Assembly (NCBI GenBank): GCA_003024785.1
Contig: PUQB01000307.1
Location: 186,001 to 250,000, forward strand
Length of the DNA: 64,000 bases
Reading direction: 5' to 3'
DNA from: Selaginella tamariscina
Taxonomy: Eukaryota; Streptophyta; Lycopodiopsida; Selaginellales; Selaginellaceae
This document shows positions 1 to 14,970 of this stretch, in pieces. How positions within the stretch are numbered: position 1 is the stretch's first letter; every line of letters starts with the position of its first letter. The position numbers and the translations under genes were made by a program. The notes below the pieces were generated by a model, which was not told the origin of the DNA, did no database searches, and saw only the letters and a program-made list of their open reading frames with translations.

Positions 1-281
1 ACGCGCAACACACACCTGGGCTTAAACACCTTGGCATATGTTGACTTTCGACAAATCCGTAGATTCCAGAGATGATCATGCTTCGAATGCAGCCACGTCG
101 GTGGACACAAGGAATCTGTGAGAAAGTGACATGCAACAGACAAAATCTATGATAATCATTTCATCACCCGTGAGCTTACTCATATATATATATACATTTG
201 TGTGTGTGTGTGTAAACCTGCTTTTAACCCACTAATAATTCACAGCTTTCATGCCGCGCCTTTGCCAGTATAGCCACATAC

Positions 282-617
282 CTGTAAGTGAACCATTTCC
301 AGCTTTTCATCCCCTCGTGCATCTCATCCGCTGTAAGTCGGTGTGCAAGAAGTTATATTTATGTGTATAAATATATAAACATATATCTACTCATACAACA
401 TACAAAGCAGACCTGCTGCATAAGACTATATGCATATATACATAAGCACAAACACACACCCACACACGCACACGCAAACATGCAGGTTGTATAGTTGTGT
501 GTGAATAAATACGTACGAGTAACCCGGAAATCTCACAAAACCCATGTTGTAGTGTCTGCCAGCTAGTAGGAATTGCCAGGTCTGTATTACTCACCAACTT
601 CCCATGTCAAAGGACAT
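282..617 (-). other. Possible exons of an unidentified minus-strand gene
   Basis: On the minus strand three short open stretches are bounded by consensus splice sites: 617-595 (starts ATG, ends before GTGAGT), 581-517 (after TACAG, ends before GTACGT) and 330-282 (after TTACAG, ends before GTATGTGG). The last reads as a hydrophilic peptide containing MHEGMKSWKWF. The first two do not join in phase without a stop, so either an indel is present or the model is wrong. Further minus-strand coding may continue off the left edge (positions 1-180). I recognise no family and do not assign a function. Confidence 0.2.
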
Positions 618-724
618 CTCCTTAGTTTTCTACCTCGTGTTTTCCCTGATAGTCATCATTATATAACTTGGAAATCCAAAAACTTAAACAAAATTAATCA
701 AGACAAAAGAAAGACTCACCTGTG

Positions 725-986
725 ATGAAGAAATTGTTCACATTCAACTTAGATATTCTCGTTTTATTGATCGTTTCCTTAGGAAATGTATACTCTCAGG
801 CCAATCTTGCAAGCTCGGTTCCTTCTACTACATTTGAGCAAAGCTATTCGACCATGTTTGGCCGACCAGAAACAGAAGGGGATACTGTGGAGCTCAAACT
901 TGATAGAAACTCGGGTAATCTGCGTTAAAACATACATATACACTGTGTGTCTGTAGATATATATACATATAAGTGGAAACATATGA

Positions 987-1026
<40 letters not shown>

Positions 1027-1278
1027 CATTTGTAGAGCAGATATACACACGACACATGTTGTATGTAGTAGGCTTAAGACATCTATACTTACCACTTGTA
1101 TTCGCCAGGCTCAGGATTCAAATCGATCCACTCATATTTCTATGGATTCTTCAGTGCCTCTATCAAGCTTCCTGCAAACTACTCTGCAGGAGTTGTAACG
1201 GCATTTTATGTAAGTGGAAATCTTCAAATAATGCGTGTGCTGTACATATATGATATATATAATATATGATATATATAT

Positions 1279-1310
<32 letters not shown>

Positions 1311-1896
1311 ATATATATAATATATATATAAATGCATTGACTAGGCATCCAACTATGAAAATATACGGAGAATCATGATGAGATAGACTTTGAGTTTCTA
1401 GGAGTCGTACCTGGATCACCTTATGTGCTACAAACAAATGTGTATGGAAGTGGGAGTGTTGAGATTGGACGTGAAGAGCGTATGCATCTTTGGTTCGATC
1501 CAACGGCCGACTTTCACCGCTACATTTCCTCTGGAACGAATACCAACTAGTGTATGTTGTGGTGTGACATATATTGCATCTATAATCATAACCATATATA
1601 TATATATATATATATATGAACTTCGGATCCACTTCAATATATAAAAATACTATATCTGTGCATACGAGTGTGTGTGCGTGGACTTACTCTTTTCCATGTA
1701 CAGTTTCTTCGTGGATGATATGCCTGTGAGACAAATGAAAGAAGTGAAGAGTTGGGAAATCAGTACCCATCAAAACCAGTGCACTTGTATTCAACCATAT
1801 GGGACGGCTCTAACTGGGCAACTAATGGGGGAGATTCACCAGTTAACTACGAATATAGCCCATTCGTATCAACCTTCACGGACTTCAAACTGCAAG

Positions 1897-1932
<36 letters not shown>

Positions 1933-2236
1933 TGTAGCAAATATACAACACAACTGTATATGTACAAAATTATGCGTACACACTGTTTTCAGGATGTGAG
2001 GATGGTGTAAACTGCGACCTGAAATACGAGATTTCAAGGTTTAAGGAGTTAAATGAAAGCAAAAGAGTGATTTAGCGTGGGTTAGAACTAATCATCTTAG
2101 TTACTCCTATTGTGACGATAGAAGACGATATCCAACCCCATTGCCAGAATGCCTGGGGAATTCTAACATGCAAACTACAAAAGGAAGACATAGACATACC
2201 TACAGAAAAATCAAGTTTCATACCAAGTTAAACTAG
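725..2236 (+). CDS. XTH: Xyloglucan endotransglucosylase/hydrolase (GH16), five exons, with apparent 1-bp deletions
   Basis: XTH enzymes cut and religate xyloglucan in the cell wall. Exons: 725-914, 1109 to about 1219, 1345 (or 1371)-1549, 1704-1896, 1993-2236. The start at 725 gives a signal peptide ending VYS-QA. The exons then read [10 protein letters not shown], the core [10 protein letters not shown], the catalytic motif [10 protein letters not shown] (two Glu and an Asp), [20 protein letters not shown], and the C-terminal cysteine-rich XET_C tail [12 protein letters not shown] ending in PLPEC. This order and the VDDMPVR form fit the group III (XTH27-30-like) branch. The reading frame breaks by one base at about 1372 (avoidable if the acceptor before 1371 is used), in the CC run near 1525, at about 1751 and at about 2059. 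Each downstream segment is perfectly conserved in the shifted frame, so assembly deletions are more likely than a pseudogene. Intron 3 contains TA and intron 4 GA/TG microsatellites. Confidence 0.9.
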
Positions 2237-2760
2237 ATATGTAAGTTTAGGCACATACATAAATATCATTTTATAATGGAGATTATTAGTTTTTGTATAG
2301 CGTGTGTGTGTACACATACATATGCACAACGATATACAAATATGTTAATATGTTGAAATATTTGAAAGTTTTATATAAATGCAATTGAAAAGATACAGGA
2401 CGGAGATTGCTCTCCAAGAAGAATGCTGCTTTCTGGAAGAGACTAGAAAGTAATTGACTGATAAAATGCTAGCGTTTTATGTACCTTCTGTATACAACAT
2501 AACTCTGCTATTTGTAGAGCCATATTCGGCTTGTTCTCTGGTTTCCTATAACAAATGAGGCAAAACTTAAGTTCATAGATTATTAACTTTACACACACGC
2601 ACAACATAGAGAGACACAGGCACCAACAACACACAGTTAATTTAACATTCTTTTAGGAGATATGTAAGTTGTCTCGTGTGTGTGTGTGTGTGTGTGTATG
2701 TATATATAATAGAAATTCTTGCCTTTACATGTTATTATGTTATTTTTCTGTATGAAGAAG
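2237..2760. other. Convergent intergenic spacer between XTH and phosphoglycerate mutase
   Basis: AT-rich spacer with TG microsatellites at about 2300 and 2680-2700. It should contain both 3' UTRs, because the flanking genes converge. No further coding pattern is visible; a 63-codon minus-strand open frame at 2443-2634 has no recognisable features. Confidence 0.5.
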
Positions 2761-5640
<2,880 letters not shown>

Positions 5641-5944
5641 TCTTCAAAATGCGAAGAACCCTAAAAACAGGGCCCGGACCATAAACCCTACAACAGTATT
5701 ATATTAAATGATTGTGATTTTATTGACCATTTAATTTCTATATTGCAAACTTATAAGGTTGTACATTAAAATATTCTAAAATCCCGACTATAGGTTTATA
5801 ATATTCTCATATCATAATATAAATAAGATTCTTCATCATTATATTGAAGATGCTCAATACATTTCTTTGGTTACTTTAACATAAACCGAAGCACATGCAC
5901 ACACACTTTAATGTGTGTGTGTGCGTGCGTGCGTGTGTAAGAGA

Positions 5945-6013
5945 GAGAGATGGCTGTTGGTAAATTAACTTATACATCGATGTGAAATATACATTAGTAT
6001 CACCTCTGAAGTG

Positions 6014-6055
<42 letters not shown>

Positions 6056-6135
6056 CGGGTGTTGGTAAATATTATAGACATGGATACATTAGAAGGTATC
6101 GCCTGTGAAGAAAGGAGGTGTATAAAGGGCACGTT

Positions 6136-6185
<50 letters not shown>

Positions 6186-6250
6186 AAAGGGCACGTTTAT
6201 ATATATAGAGAGAGATGGTAAATATTTTAGACATTGATGTGAAATATAGA
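5945..6250. repeat. Partial tandem copies of the EGY3 3' end joined by TA/GA microsatellites
   Basis: Three related segments lie in a row: about 5950-6012, 6060-6137 and 6214-6300. Each contains a form of TGGTAAAT followed by the sequence around the EGY3 stop codon and last codons, and each is separated by a (TA)n(GA)n tract. The last one is the true end of EGY3. The arrangement suggests repeat-mediated local duplication of the gene tail. Upstream, 5650-5945 is ordinary AT-rich spacer with a short TG tract at 5910. Confidence 0.7.
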
Positions 6251-8607
6251 TTAGAAGCTATCACCCCTGAAGAAAGGAGGTGTATAAAGCGCACTTGGGA
6301 AAGTCCCTGCACTATTGGGGAACAATGCAAAGAAGCAAAAGATAGCAAGAGCGTATCCCAACACATATCGACTCGTGGGCAAAGGCGTAATCTCGTCCTC
6401 TGCAGGCAACTCCTCACCTCCCCTGAAGAATGTAGCCACAAAACCCCACGTCAAACTTAATACACTTCCCGTAATCCCGCCAATTCCCAGTGATAATGAA
6501 GTTATGAAAGACAGAATATTTGCTACTCTTCTCCCATATAACGCCTGTGCTATTCTACCACCTTCTAGCTTCCCACACGGTAGTAAAATTCAATGAAGTC
6601 ACCACAATCCCTGCATTCTCTTTCATATATATATGCTCTCTCTCTCTCTCTCTCATGCGCGCACACACACACACACCATACCAAGGAGGCCTGCGAAAGC
6701 TAAAGGATCAACAGGAACACCAAGGCCTTCAACTGCTTGAGGAAGAACATTCCCAAGTTCATCTGTGTACGGACCAATCACGTACTGTATGAATGACAAC
6801 ATTGGGTTGTTATAGAAAAACTGCGGTCTAATGTACCTGTACACACACACGTACAAAATATTAATATATACATACGAGTTTAACATACTTACAGAGCATT
6901 ATCACCACCATTAAGGCTATGATCCAAGTTAAAAGCGATGGCAGCGAGTAAGAAAGAGGTAACAAATGCACTTGTTGTCCGAGCAGCTGCAATGTCGAAC
7001 AGTGCCTTCTTGCTTGGGAGTATCGATTCGTAATTGTTCACGACCCCAAGACATCCCGTCCATGTTGATGGTATTAAGAACGATGGACTGAGCTTTACTC
7101 CGTATTTACTCGCTGTCAACCTCGTTGCAACCTGAACAAACGTTGTGCGTGTGTGTGCGTGCGTGCGTGTGTGTTAGAGAGAGAGAGATTTATACCTCAG
7201 AGACACCCAGTATGGTAAGAAAACCTCCAAAAGAGGCAATACACGAGAGACATAATCATCAAAAGTTGCATTTGGTGTTAAGAAGAAGCCACTGGTGACC
7301 GCAATGGTTCCCAGAGTAGTAACGCCCAGAAGCACTGCACTGGTATAACCAGCCACGTTATTCAAACTAGACACCTCAAACTGAAGGTCAATCTCCTCCT
7401 TTGGCTGTACTACACACACCTGGTACAACAAAGACATATGTTGTACGTAAACCCACGCACGCACACGCACGCATTACCTGTTTTTTACCATCTTCACCAC
7501 CTTCTTCTTCCATGAACCAGAGAACTACCTCTCGGCCAGCAGCACTTGCAAGTTTCGCCTTCAGAATTGGGATGACCTCCTCAAGAGGCATTCTTAAGCT
7601 GCCAATGAAGATTCCTCCATCTCCAAACCTTCTCACCCCCGTTGCATAGAATGTATCATACCCAAAGCAACTCTTCAGCTGTTAAATCAAGTATTATAAT
7701 GATATTTAAATAATTAATACATATACTTAATACCTGCTTGAGGTCCAGTGCTTTGAACTTGCCTTCGACACGTTCGAGTCTCTCTTTCTCTCTCTGAGCT
7801 TGGCTCTTTGCAAATGTGTTTAGCAAACCTGAGAAGAAGTTAGTGCTCTGTTTGTTGTTAAGCTCGTTCAGCTTCTGTTCAGCTCGCTTCTTCTCGAGTT
7901 TAAGTGCTGCTTCGATTGAGGGGTTCCCCATAAACTTCTTAAACTCCTCGTCTTGCTTCCAGTCGATTTCTTTAACCTCCTGCTTTATCTCCGCTTGTAT
8001 CTTTTCCTCCTTGTCGCTCTTGTCTTTGGTTACTGTAGAGCTTGACTTGTCGTCTGAAGGCTCTGCCTTCACTATCCATCTTGTACGGGACCTGCACTGT
8101 GTTTGCAACTGCAATAATATATGTGTGTGTTAGGTGTGTGCGTGGTGGTTTTACAAAAACAGAGAATTTCTCTACTCTTCACATATTTTATAAAAGTTAT
8201 GTCATTTAGTATACGACTACTGTGTATGTGTTTGGAGTTCCAGGATACATGAACACGTGCATAATGTACATATGCCAGTGTATATATGTATATCTATATG
8301 GACAGGACTACTGTGTATATGTTTTGAGTTCCAGTATACATGAACAAGTGCATAATGTGCATATATCCAAATATATACATCAGTTAACTTCTCTCTCTCT
8401 CTCAGGTGTATATAATTGATATGGTACACTGTATAAGCAACATCTGTACACGGTAATAGAAGGAATGTTTATATAACAAACCTTGAGTGCAGAAGCTGCT
8501 CTAGAGGACGTGGCAAACACAATGCCACGATGTTTGGGATCAGGAATCGAACCAATTGCAGATGGGCAGCACCACGGTGCATTCTCAACAATGGAGAAGG
8601 AAGCCAT
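6251..8607 (-). CDS. EGY3: EGY3-like chloroplast protein (site-2 protease family, catalytically inactive type), seven exons
   Basis: EGY3 is a thylakoid multi-pass membrane protein of the S2P metalloprotease family that lacks the active-site histidines. The ATG at 8607 begins a Ser/Ala-rich putative transit peptide (MASFSIVENAPWCC). Exons: 8607 to about 8483, 8108-7734, about 7679-7478, 7421-7196, about 7132-6893, 6834-6677, about 6597-6251. They read a charged stroma-side segment (EIDWKQDEEFKKFMGNPSIE), then RRFGDGGIFIGSLR, GREVVLWFMEEE, VVQPKEEIDLQFE, FFLTPNATFDDY, KYGVKLSPSFL, SLNGGDNALYIRPQFFYNNP, and the end FALFPNSAGTFPSALYTPPF then FRGDSF. At the HExxH site the (frame-corrected) sequence reads GVSEVATRL, so both His are absent, as known for EGY3. 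Single-base indels occur near 7225 and at about 6560 (before LPCGKLEGGR). Probably functional. Confidence 0.93.
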
Positions 8608-8794
8608 CGTCCAAATGGGGTACTATCCCTTCTCTTTACGGACAAGTCATATACTCGTGAGGAATATACTCAATTATACTTGTTAATATTATTCATGTTC
8701 GTACCTGTCAATGGGGCGGGCAACCATGTGGAGCTCTCTCGACAACTCTCTTATTTGTCATCAAGTTGGACTTGGAGGGTCGTAATCTTCTAAA

Positions 8795-9200
8795 TAGTAC
8801 AACACGTGTCCACTTTGTTCCTATGTGCTTAATTTATTTTAATTGTGTCTTCCATGTGATAGTCATTAAGTCTATATTATATTTAATTTACATCGTAGAC
8901 GATGACATGTTATAGAAATAGTATAAGCTTATCTTAAATATTTTAAACATTGTATACACATAAGTGTACTGATTATTCGTATTTAATATTGCTATGATCA
9001 ACACGAGATATACACATGTTATATCTACATACACTGCATAAGCATCTACTTATACCGTATATACTGTGTAGGAAGGACAAGATGCAGAATACTTATATTA
9101 AAATTTAATCTATTCTACGCCAGTGTTTTAATAGGATTTCCCACAGTAATAGCTAAAACATTATTGTATTGTTATTACAGATATGTTTCTGTATATGCAC
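8795..9200. other. AT-rich region upstream of EGY3
   Basis: No coding pattern. Probable location of the EGY3 promoter, since EGY3 reads leftwards from 8607. I see no distinctive motif. Confidence 0.4.
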
Positions 9201-9770
9201 ATAATACCCCCGCATACACATGCTCATACGTACATGTACAAAAGACACACACATGCATGTACATAAGTATATATCAGGGATAGAATCTTCAAAATACACA
9301 CACATACACTATTCCATGCATGTATGTCAGTAAGTGGTGCAAAGGAGATGGTCTTCCTTGTATGGTTATACCATGCATACATGTGTTGTGCAAATGCATA
9401 GATGTGCATGAATCATTCGTATGCTATGTAGGTATATACGCACACGTATACTCATGAACCACGCACAATTCATATGACATAAATGTATACATGTATGTAT
9501 GTGTATACCAACACACAATCGCACCACATATAGCAAGTTCAAGACCAATTGGTATACCTTGTACATGCATGTATATATGTATTATATACTCAAACCTACA
9601 ACACACACCACACATGGTTCATGGAAGTCCTGCACATGAGGTTTTCTAAGGGACTCTTTGATGCGGTTTATGCGCATGAAGTCTCTCTCTCTCTCACACA
9701 CACGCTTTTATTAGAAAGCCATGAACATTTCTAGTTACAGTTATATATTTACTACGAACATTTGTATACT
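9200..9770 (+). repeat. Dispersed microsatellite-rich repeat, copy 1
   Basis: Shares a series of blocks with 52200-52470 in the same order: GCAAAGGAGATG, then GTATGGTTATA, CATGCATACATGTGT, CACATGGTT and ATGGAAGTCCTGCACATGAG. Reverse-complement copies lie at about 58500-58870 and, partly, 53565-53670. No open frame is conserved. A short non-autonomous element is likely; termini were not resolved. Confidence 0.6.
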
Positions 9771-9899
9771 CTCCATTGGTAACATCTAATACATAAATAC
9801 GTATGTATGCAAACACTAAAGGTTTATGTTTTTAATTGTGCATTTTTTCTATAAAATTTATGCATACACAGAGGAAATCTAAAACATGTATGCAATGTT

Positions 9900-11030
9900 T
9901 TCTCTAATTACGGTTAGGGCAAGCTCTTTACTTAGCCTCCCTAGTGTACTATGCCATATTATTATATAGCATATGTGGAAGGTTCAACCTCGGTAATAGA
10001 ATTAATTTTAAGTACATTAATTGTTTTTAAATTTTCTATATCAAATTTATTGTATATTCACCTTATGTCTAATATTTGACACTAGTGCCACATTTAAGTA
10101 AACTTTATTATATCGACTTTGTGAAATAGAATTAATTTAATTAAATTAGTTATATAATCACCTTAGGTGGTATTTTAATTTTTTTTTTTAAAATTAAATT
10201 TCTTGAATGTGATATGGGTATTTTATGTTAATTGCAACATTCGTGTGGACTTTATTATATAACTTTACAAGACAAATTAATTTAAAATGCATTAATTGTA
10301 TAATCACTTAAGTACAATATATTCACGTGAACTTTTATAAATAAACTTAATTTTAAATAAATTAGTTGTATAATAGTTGTCTTTAATTTTTTTTATTATA
10401 TTGAATTTATTGTATAATCACCTTAAGTGATTAAATTTAATTTATATTAAAAAATTAAAATTTGAAAATTTAACATTAAGTGCAACATATTCATATGGAC
10501 TTTATGAAAAAAATTAATTTTAAGAAAATTATTTTATAATTTATATTTTAATTGTATAATCACCTTAATTAGATGGTTGTCTCTATTTTTTTCTTATTTT
10601 TTTTGTATAAGCAGTTTAGATGATTAAATGAAGGTCAATATATTTTTATGGTTTATATTGTAATAATATGAGAAAACATTTTAAAGAAAAAAAGTTTTTG
10701 TGTATATGAATTATATATATATAGTTTCAAGTATATGGAATTATATATTGATTAAAAAAATTGTGGTATGATGACAATAATAATAAACATATTTAATTTA
10801 GCACTAATGTGAATGCTAATGTATATTGTGATTGTGCTATGATAATCTAATAATAAACATTATTAAACATATTGTACTCATCATCTCCTACTCAATATAT
10901 TACATATATTATATTATACAAAACTTAACTTTCTTGGTAAGTATCTTTTTAAAGTCATATGTTGTATAAATTAAAATCTTTAACTTTAATTAAGTATATG
11001 TGTAAGCACATACATAAATATTATTATAAT
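9900..11030. repeat. AT-rich degenerate tandem repeats
   Basis: Blocks of GAATTAATTTTAA, ATTAATTGTATAATCACCTTAA and GTGCAACATATTCATGTGGACTTTA-like sequence recur about every 110-130 bp from 9990 to 10570. The rest, to 11030, is unstructured AT-rich DNA. No genes are seen. Confidence 0.6.
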
Positions 11031-11034
11031 TTTG

Positions 11035-11350
11035 ACTATGATTGCTCTTTACTTTGAAGGTTGATTGTTGTTATTTATGTCGACAAGCCCTGGGTGTAGA
11101 AAAAACATGTCTACTTAGTGGACTTTAGTAATGATTCAATTGAATGTTATTAAGTATTTATAAGAAACACTTGGCGAAGCTAGCACTTTTATATATAAAA
11201 TTTTACCTTCATTTTCCTTGTCTTAATTGAGTTCTTGATTAATTTCAATATATTAGATATGAGTAGTAGGGTTGATTTAACTTAGAGTTGCCTAACCCCA
11301 CACAATCCCCTTGGGTTAGGGTTTAGGAGTTGATGAGTTGTTAGATTAAA
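11035..11350 (+). repeat. Diverged fragment of the 1.7 kb LTR family
   Basis: Aligns by eye to the beginning of the LTR at 11860 and 29214: TTTGACTATGA, CTCTTTACTTTGAA, GACAAGCCCTGG, then an ACCTTCATTTT block and a TTAGGGTTTAGGAGTTGATG block. It is older than the copy that follows. Sequence between 11350 and 11860 shows no features. Confidence 0.55.
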
Positions 11351-11859
11351 CTTAGTAAGTAGATAACGAGAATAATCACAATACGGAGAAAAACAAGGAT
11401 GAAAATGCACCTACAAATTGAGTGCAATTACAATATTGTATTAATGGACAAGTTAAAACAATCAAAAGAGCAATAGTTGAAATATGAAATAAAAAACAAA
11501 CAATTAATACATACCAAACAACAACTAGAGATTATGAGTAGCGAAAAGACAATAAATAAATACTAAGATAAGCGATCAAGGATCACGCAAGGTCTGAATT
11601 GCTATGGATTTTAGAACTAAAGTATCGATTAAAGGTGATAAATGTATTATGAAGAAATGTAGATGTATTTGCTTGGAGTTATAAAGATTTGAAAGGAGTA
11701 CCGGCGACAATTTGCACACACAAGATAAAACTCTTACCTAAGCAATACCCAAAAGACAACAAGCATACCGAATGAATCATATTTTTTTAATGAAAGTAAA
11801 GGAAGAAGTTGACAAGTTACTACAAGTCATCCAATTGAGAAAGCATAATGATTGTCACA

Positions 11860-14585
11860 TGTCATAGTTTTTACTATGACTCCTCTTTACTTTGAACATT
11901 GATTATTGTTACCTACTATACTATGTTGACAAGCCCTAGATGTAGTGAGAAACAACCTCGCTTAGTGCACTTAGGTGTTTAGGGGTAGTCCGGCCAGCTG
12001 TCCTTAGATATTGCAAGAAACTCTAAGCGAAGATAACACTTACCTTCTAGAAAACTCTTACCTTCATTTTTCGTGTCCCAGTTGGTTAATGGTTAGTTCC
12101 GGTGAGTTCGACATGTCAGATATGTTTAGAAATACCCCTAGGTTTGACAAGTTAGGGTTTAGGGGTCGATGGATAACTCTGGGAATGAGATTCCATGTGT
12201 AACTCTAAGTATATTCCCTTTAGGAATGAGATTCTATGCCAGCCCACTTAAGTAAATAGGAAAATGGGGGGGGGGGGGAGGGTTCTCTCATATAAATAAG
12301 GTAGGAGTGAGGGTTCCTGGGTTCATGACTAAGCTCGTTACTCTTCTCTTGGTGCAAGCTCTAGCTTGTGTCGTCAAGGCACAACCCTCTATTGTGTCGC
12401 CCTAACTTCCAGATGACAGAGGTACGTCCCACCTTTGGGGTAGCACACCCTTAACATTGGCGAATCTATCCTGAGGTCTTGTTGGAATGCACATTCCAAG
12501 ATGTAGAGGTTGAGGCTTGTCTTCAGCCTCCTCCTCCATGTCAAGCTAAGTGTAACACTCACTGCCAAGCAGGGCACATCCGTGTCTTGTCAACTATGGG
12601 TGTGAGATCTTGTTTAACAAGTTCACGTTACCTAGTTCTTGAGGGTTCATTGAGGGGTTCTAGAGTTGGCATTTAGGAGCCACGATTGTGACACTTGATG
12701 CAACTCTCGAATCTAAGGGCTATGGCATGATAGCCCACGTAGTGTCACATGGAGATGTGACATTGGGCTAGACGTCACATGATACAACGCCCGAGACACG
12801 CCCTTTGGGGTTGTGTCATGGGCTTGTCGCCAAGGGGTTAAACACTCTAGCAAATAAACATGTTTGTGCTCGCACTAGGGTGCTAAGCTTTGAGCATTTG
12901 CTCAAGGAAGGTTAGGTCTCGTAAGGTATGCTTAGGCACACTTGGCTAGGGGAGTGTTCTCCTTGGAATCCAGGGTTGAACAACCTAAGCTTGTTAGCAT
13001 GAGCCTTTTCATGAAGCACTCACAAGGTCATGTACTTAGGGTTATCCAAACCTAGCCTTAGGGAGTTTGCTTAACAAAACACTTGTGTTCGCCTACAGCG
13101 CACACTCATGTCCTCACTAAGAATTAGCCCTAGGGTATGACTTGGCCACTCAAACCCTTAAGGGTTAGTCATGGTTTAGGGTACCCCTTGTCGCCCTAAA
13201 GGGGTTGTACTTCCGAATGAGGATGATTCTTCAAGGGGTAAGTGATGGTGCCTTGGCTCTGTCATAGGGGTATGTGTGAGACACATCTCCTTTGTGGGGT
13301 TAGGTCATGAGCATGTCTAGGTCTACTGGGACAGGATTCTAAAGTCTACTCAGGTTATCCTCTAGGCTCTCTCATATAAATAAGGTAGGAGTGAGGGTTC
13401 TTGGGTTCTTGGGTTCATGATTGAGCTCGTTACTCTTCTTTCGGTGCAAGTTCTAGCTTGTGTCATTAAGGCACAACCCTCTATTGTGCCGCCCTAACTT
13501 CCAGATGACAGAGGTACGTCCCACCTTTGGGGTAGCACACCCTTAACGTTGGCGAATCTATCCTGGAGGTCTTGTTGAATGCACATTCCAAGATGTAGAG
13601 GTTGAGGCTTGTCTTCAGCCTCCTCCTCCATGTCAAGCTAAGTGTAGCACTCACGGCCAAGCAGGGCACATCCGTGTCCTTGTTCAATTATGGGTGTGGG
13701 ATCTTGTTTAACAAGTTCACGTTACCTAGTTCTTGAGGGTTCATTGAGGGGTTCTAGAGTTGGCATTTAGGAGCCACGATTGTGGCACTTGGTGCAACTC
13801 TCGAATCTAAGGGCTATGGCATGATACCCCACATCGTGGAAGGCAGTGTCACATGGAGATGTGACATTGGCTAAATTCACACGATACAACATCTAAGGCA
13901 CGCCCTTTGGGGTTGTGTCATGGGCTTGTCACCAAGGGGTTGGACACTCTAGCAAATAGACATGTTTATGCTCACACTAGGGTGCTAAGCCTTGAGCATT
14001 TGCTCAAGGAAGGTTAGGTCTCGTAACTAGGTATGCTTAGGCACACTTGGCTAGGGAGTGTTCTCCTTGGAGTCCAGGGGTTGAATAACCTAAGCTTGTT
14101 AGCATGAGCCTTTTCATGAAGCACTCACAAGGTCATGTACTTAGGGTTATCCAAACCTAGCCTTAGGGAGTTTACTTAACAGAACACTCGTGTTTGCCTA
14201 CGACGCACACTCATGTCCTTATTAAGTATTAGCCCTAGGGCATGACTTGGCCACTCAAACCCTTAAGGGTTAGTTGTGGTTAGGGTACCCCTTGTCCGCC
14301 CTAAAGGGGTTGAGGGTGATTCCTCAAGGAGTAAGTGATGATGCCTTGGCTCTGTCATAGGGTATGTGTGAGAACATCTCCTTTGTGGGGTTAGGACATG
14401 AGCATGTGTCTAGGTCTACTGGGACAGGATTCTTAAAGTCTACTTAGGTTATCCTCTAGGGTTTAGGGGATGGTCATTCTAGGGGACTTAAGGTAGGACT
14501 CTAAGTCTTCTGCTTAATTGGGCTCTGAGTCAGACTCTTAGGGTTATCTTGGAAGACTTAGCATTGCTCACACAGGGTGATGACG
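11860..14585 (+). repeat. Long terminal repeat (2.7 kb) with an internal tandem duplication
   Basis: Begins TGTCATAG and ends at ATGACG (ATGACA in the copy at 29214-30916), giving the short inverted ends typical of LTRs. A segment of about 1.1 kb starting at the TATA-containing CTCATATAAATAAGG is present twice in direct orientation (about 12285-13370 and 13371-14460). The 29214 copy has it once, which accounts for the length difference (2.7 against 1.7 kb). Each duplicated unit carries its own TATA-like box followed by a GGGTTCATGA block. Just after the end, AATGGCCAC and CAACCACGT is shared with the other copy and is the likely primer-binding region. Confidence 0.75.
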
Positions 14586-14639
14586 CCAAATGGCCACTTG
14601 GCAACCACGTTTACCACATGTTTAGCCCTTCGGGTTAAA

Positions 14640-14970
14640 ACTCTGACATCACCAAGAAATTATGGATTTGTGTTAACTACAAAAAGTTGAATGATGTCAC
14701 CAAATGAGACATGTATCCAATACCTTTTACCGAAGAATTATTGGATATGATAGCTAAACATGACATGTATTCATTTTCATGATACAACCAAGCACAAGTA
14801 AAGGAAGCAAATTAACTAAAGCTAGCATTCATTAGTCCATGGGGAGCTTATGCATATTGTGTCATGCCCTTCGGATTATGTAACACACCATTTACCTTTC
14901 AATGATTGGTTAATGAAACATTTAAAACCTATTTGATAACATTCATAAAAGTTTTCTTATAATTCGCACT
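14640..14970 (+). pseudogene. Decayed Ty3/gypsy reverse transcriptase fragment
   Basis: In one frame the translation gives CVNYKKLNDVTK, YPIPFTEELLDMI, SPWGAYAYCVMPFGLCNTP and TFQ, the fingers and palm of a plant Ty3/gypsy reverse transcriptase, with several stops. One stop replaces the conserved Arg after DVTK (CGA to TGA), typical of 5-methylcytosine decay. It follows the LTR at 11860-14585, so the element has lost gag, protease and the rest of pol. Confidence 0.8.

Noticed and set aside
1132-1632. 166-codon minus-strand frame opposite XTH
   Set aside because: Ile/Tyr-rich part is a TA tract in an XTH intron; the rest is the antisense shadow of XTH exon 3.
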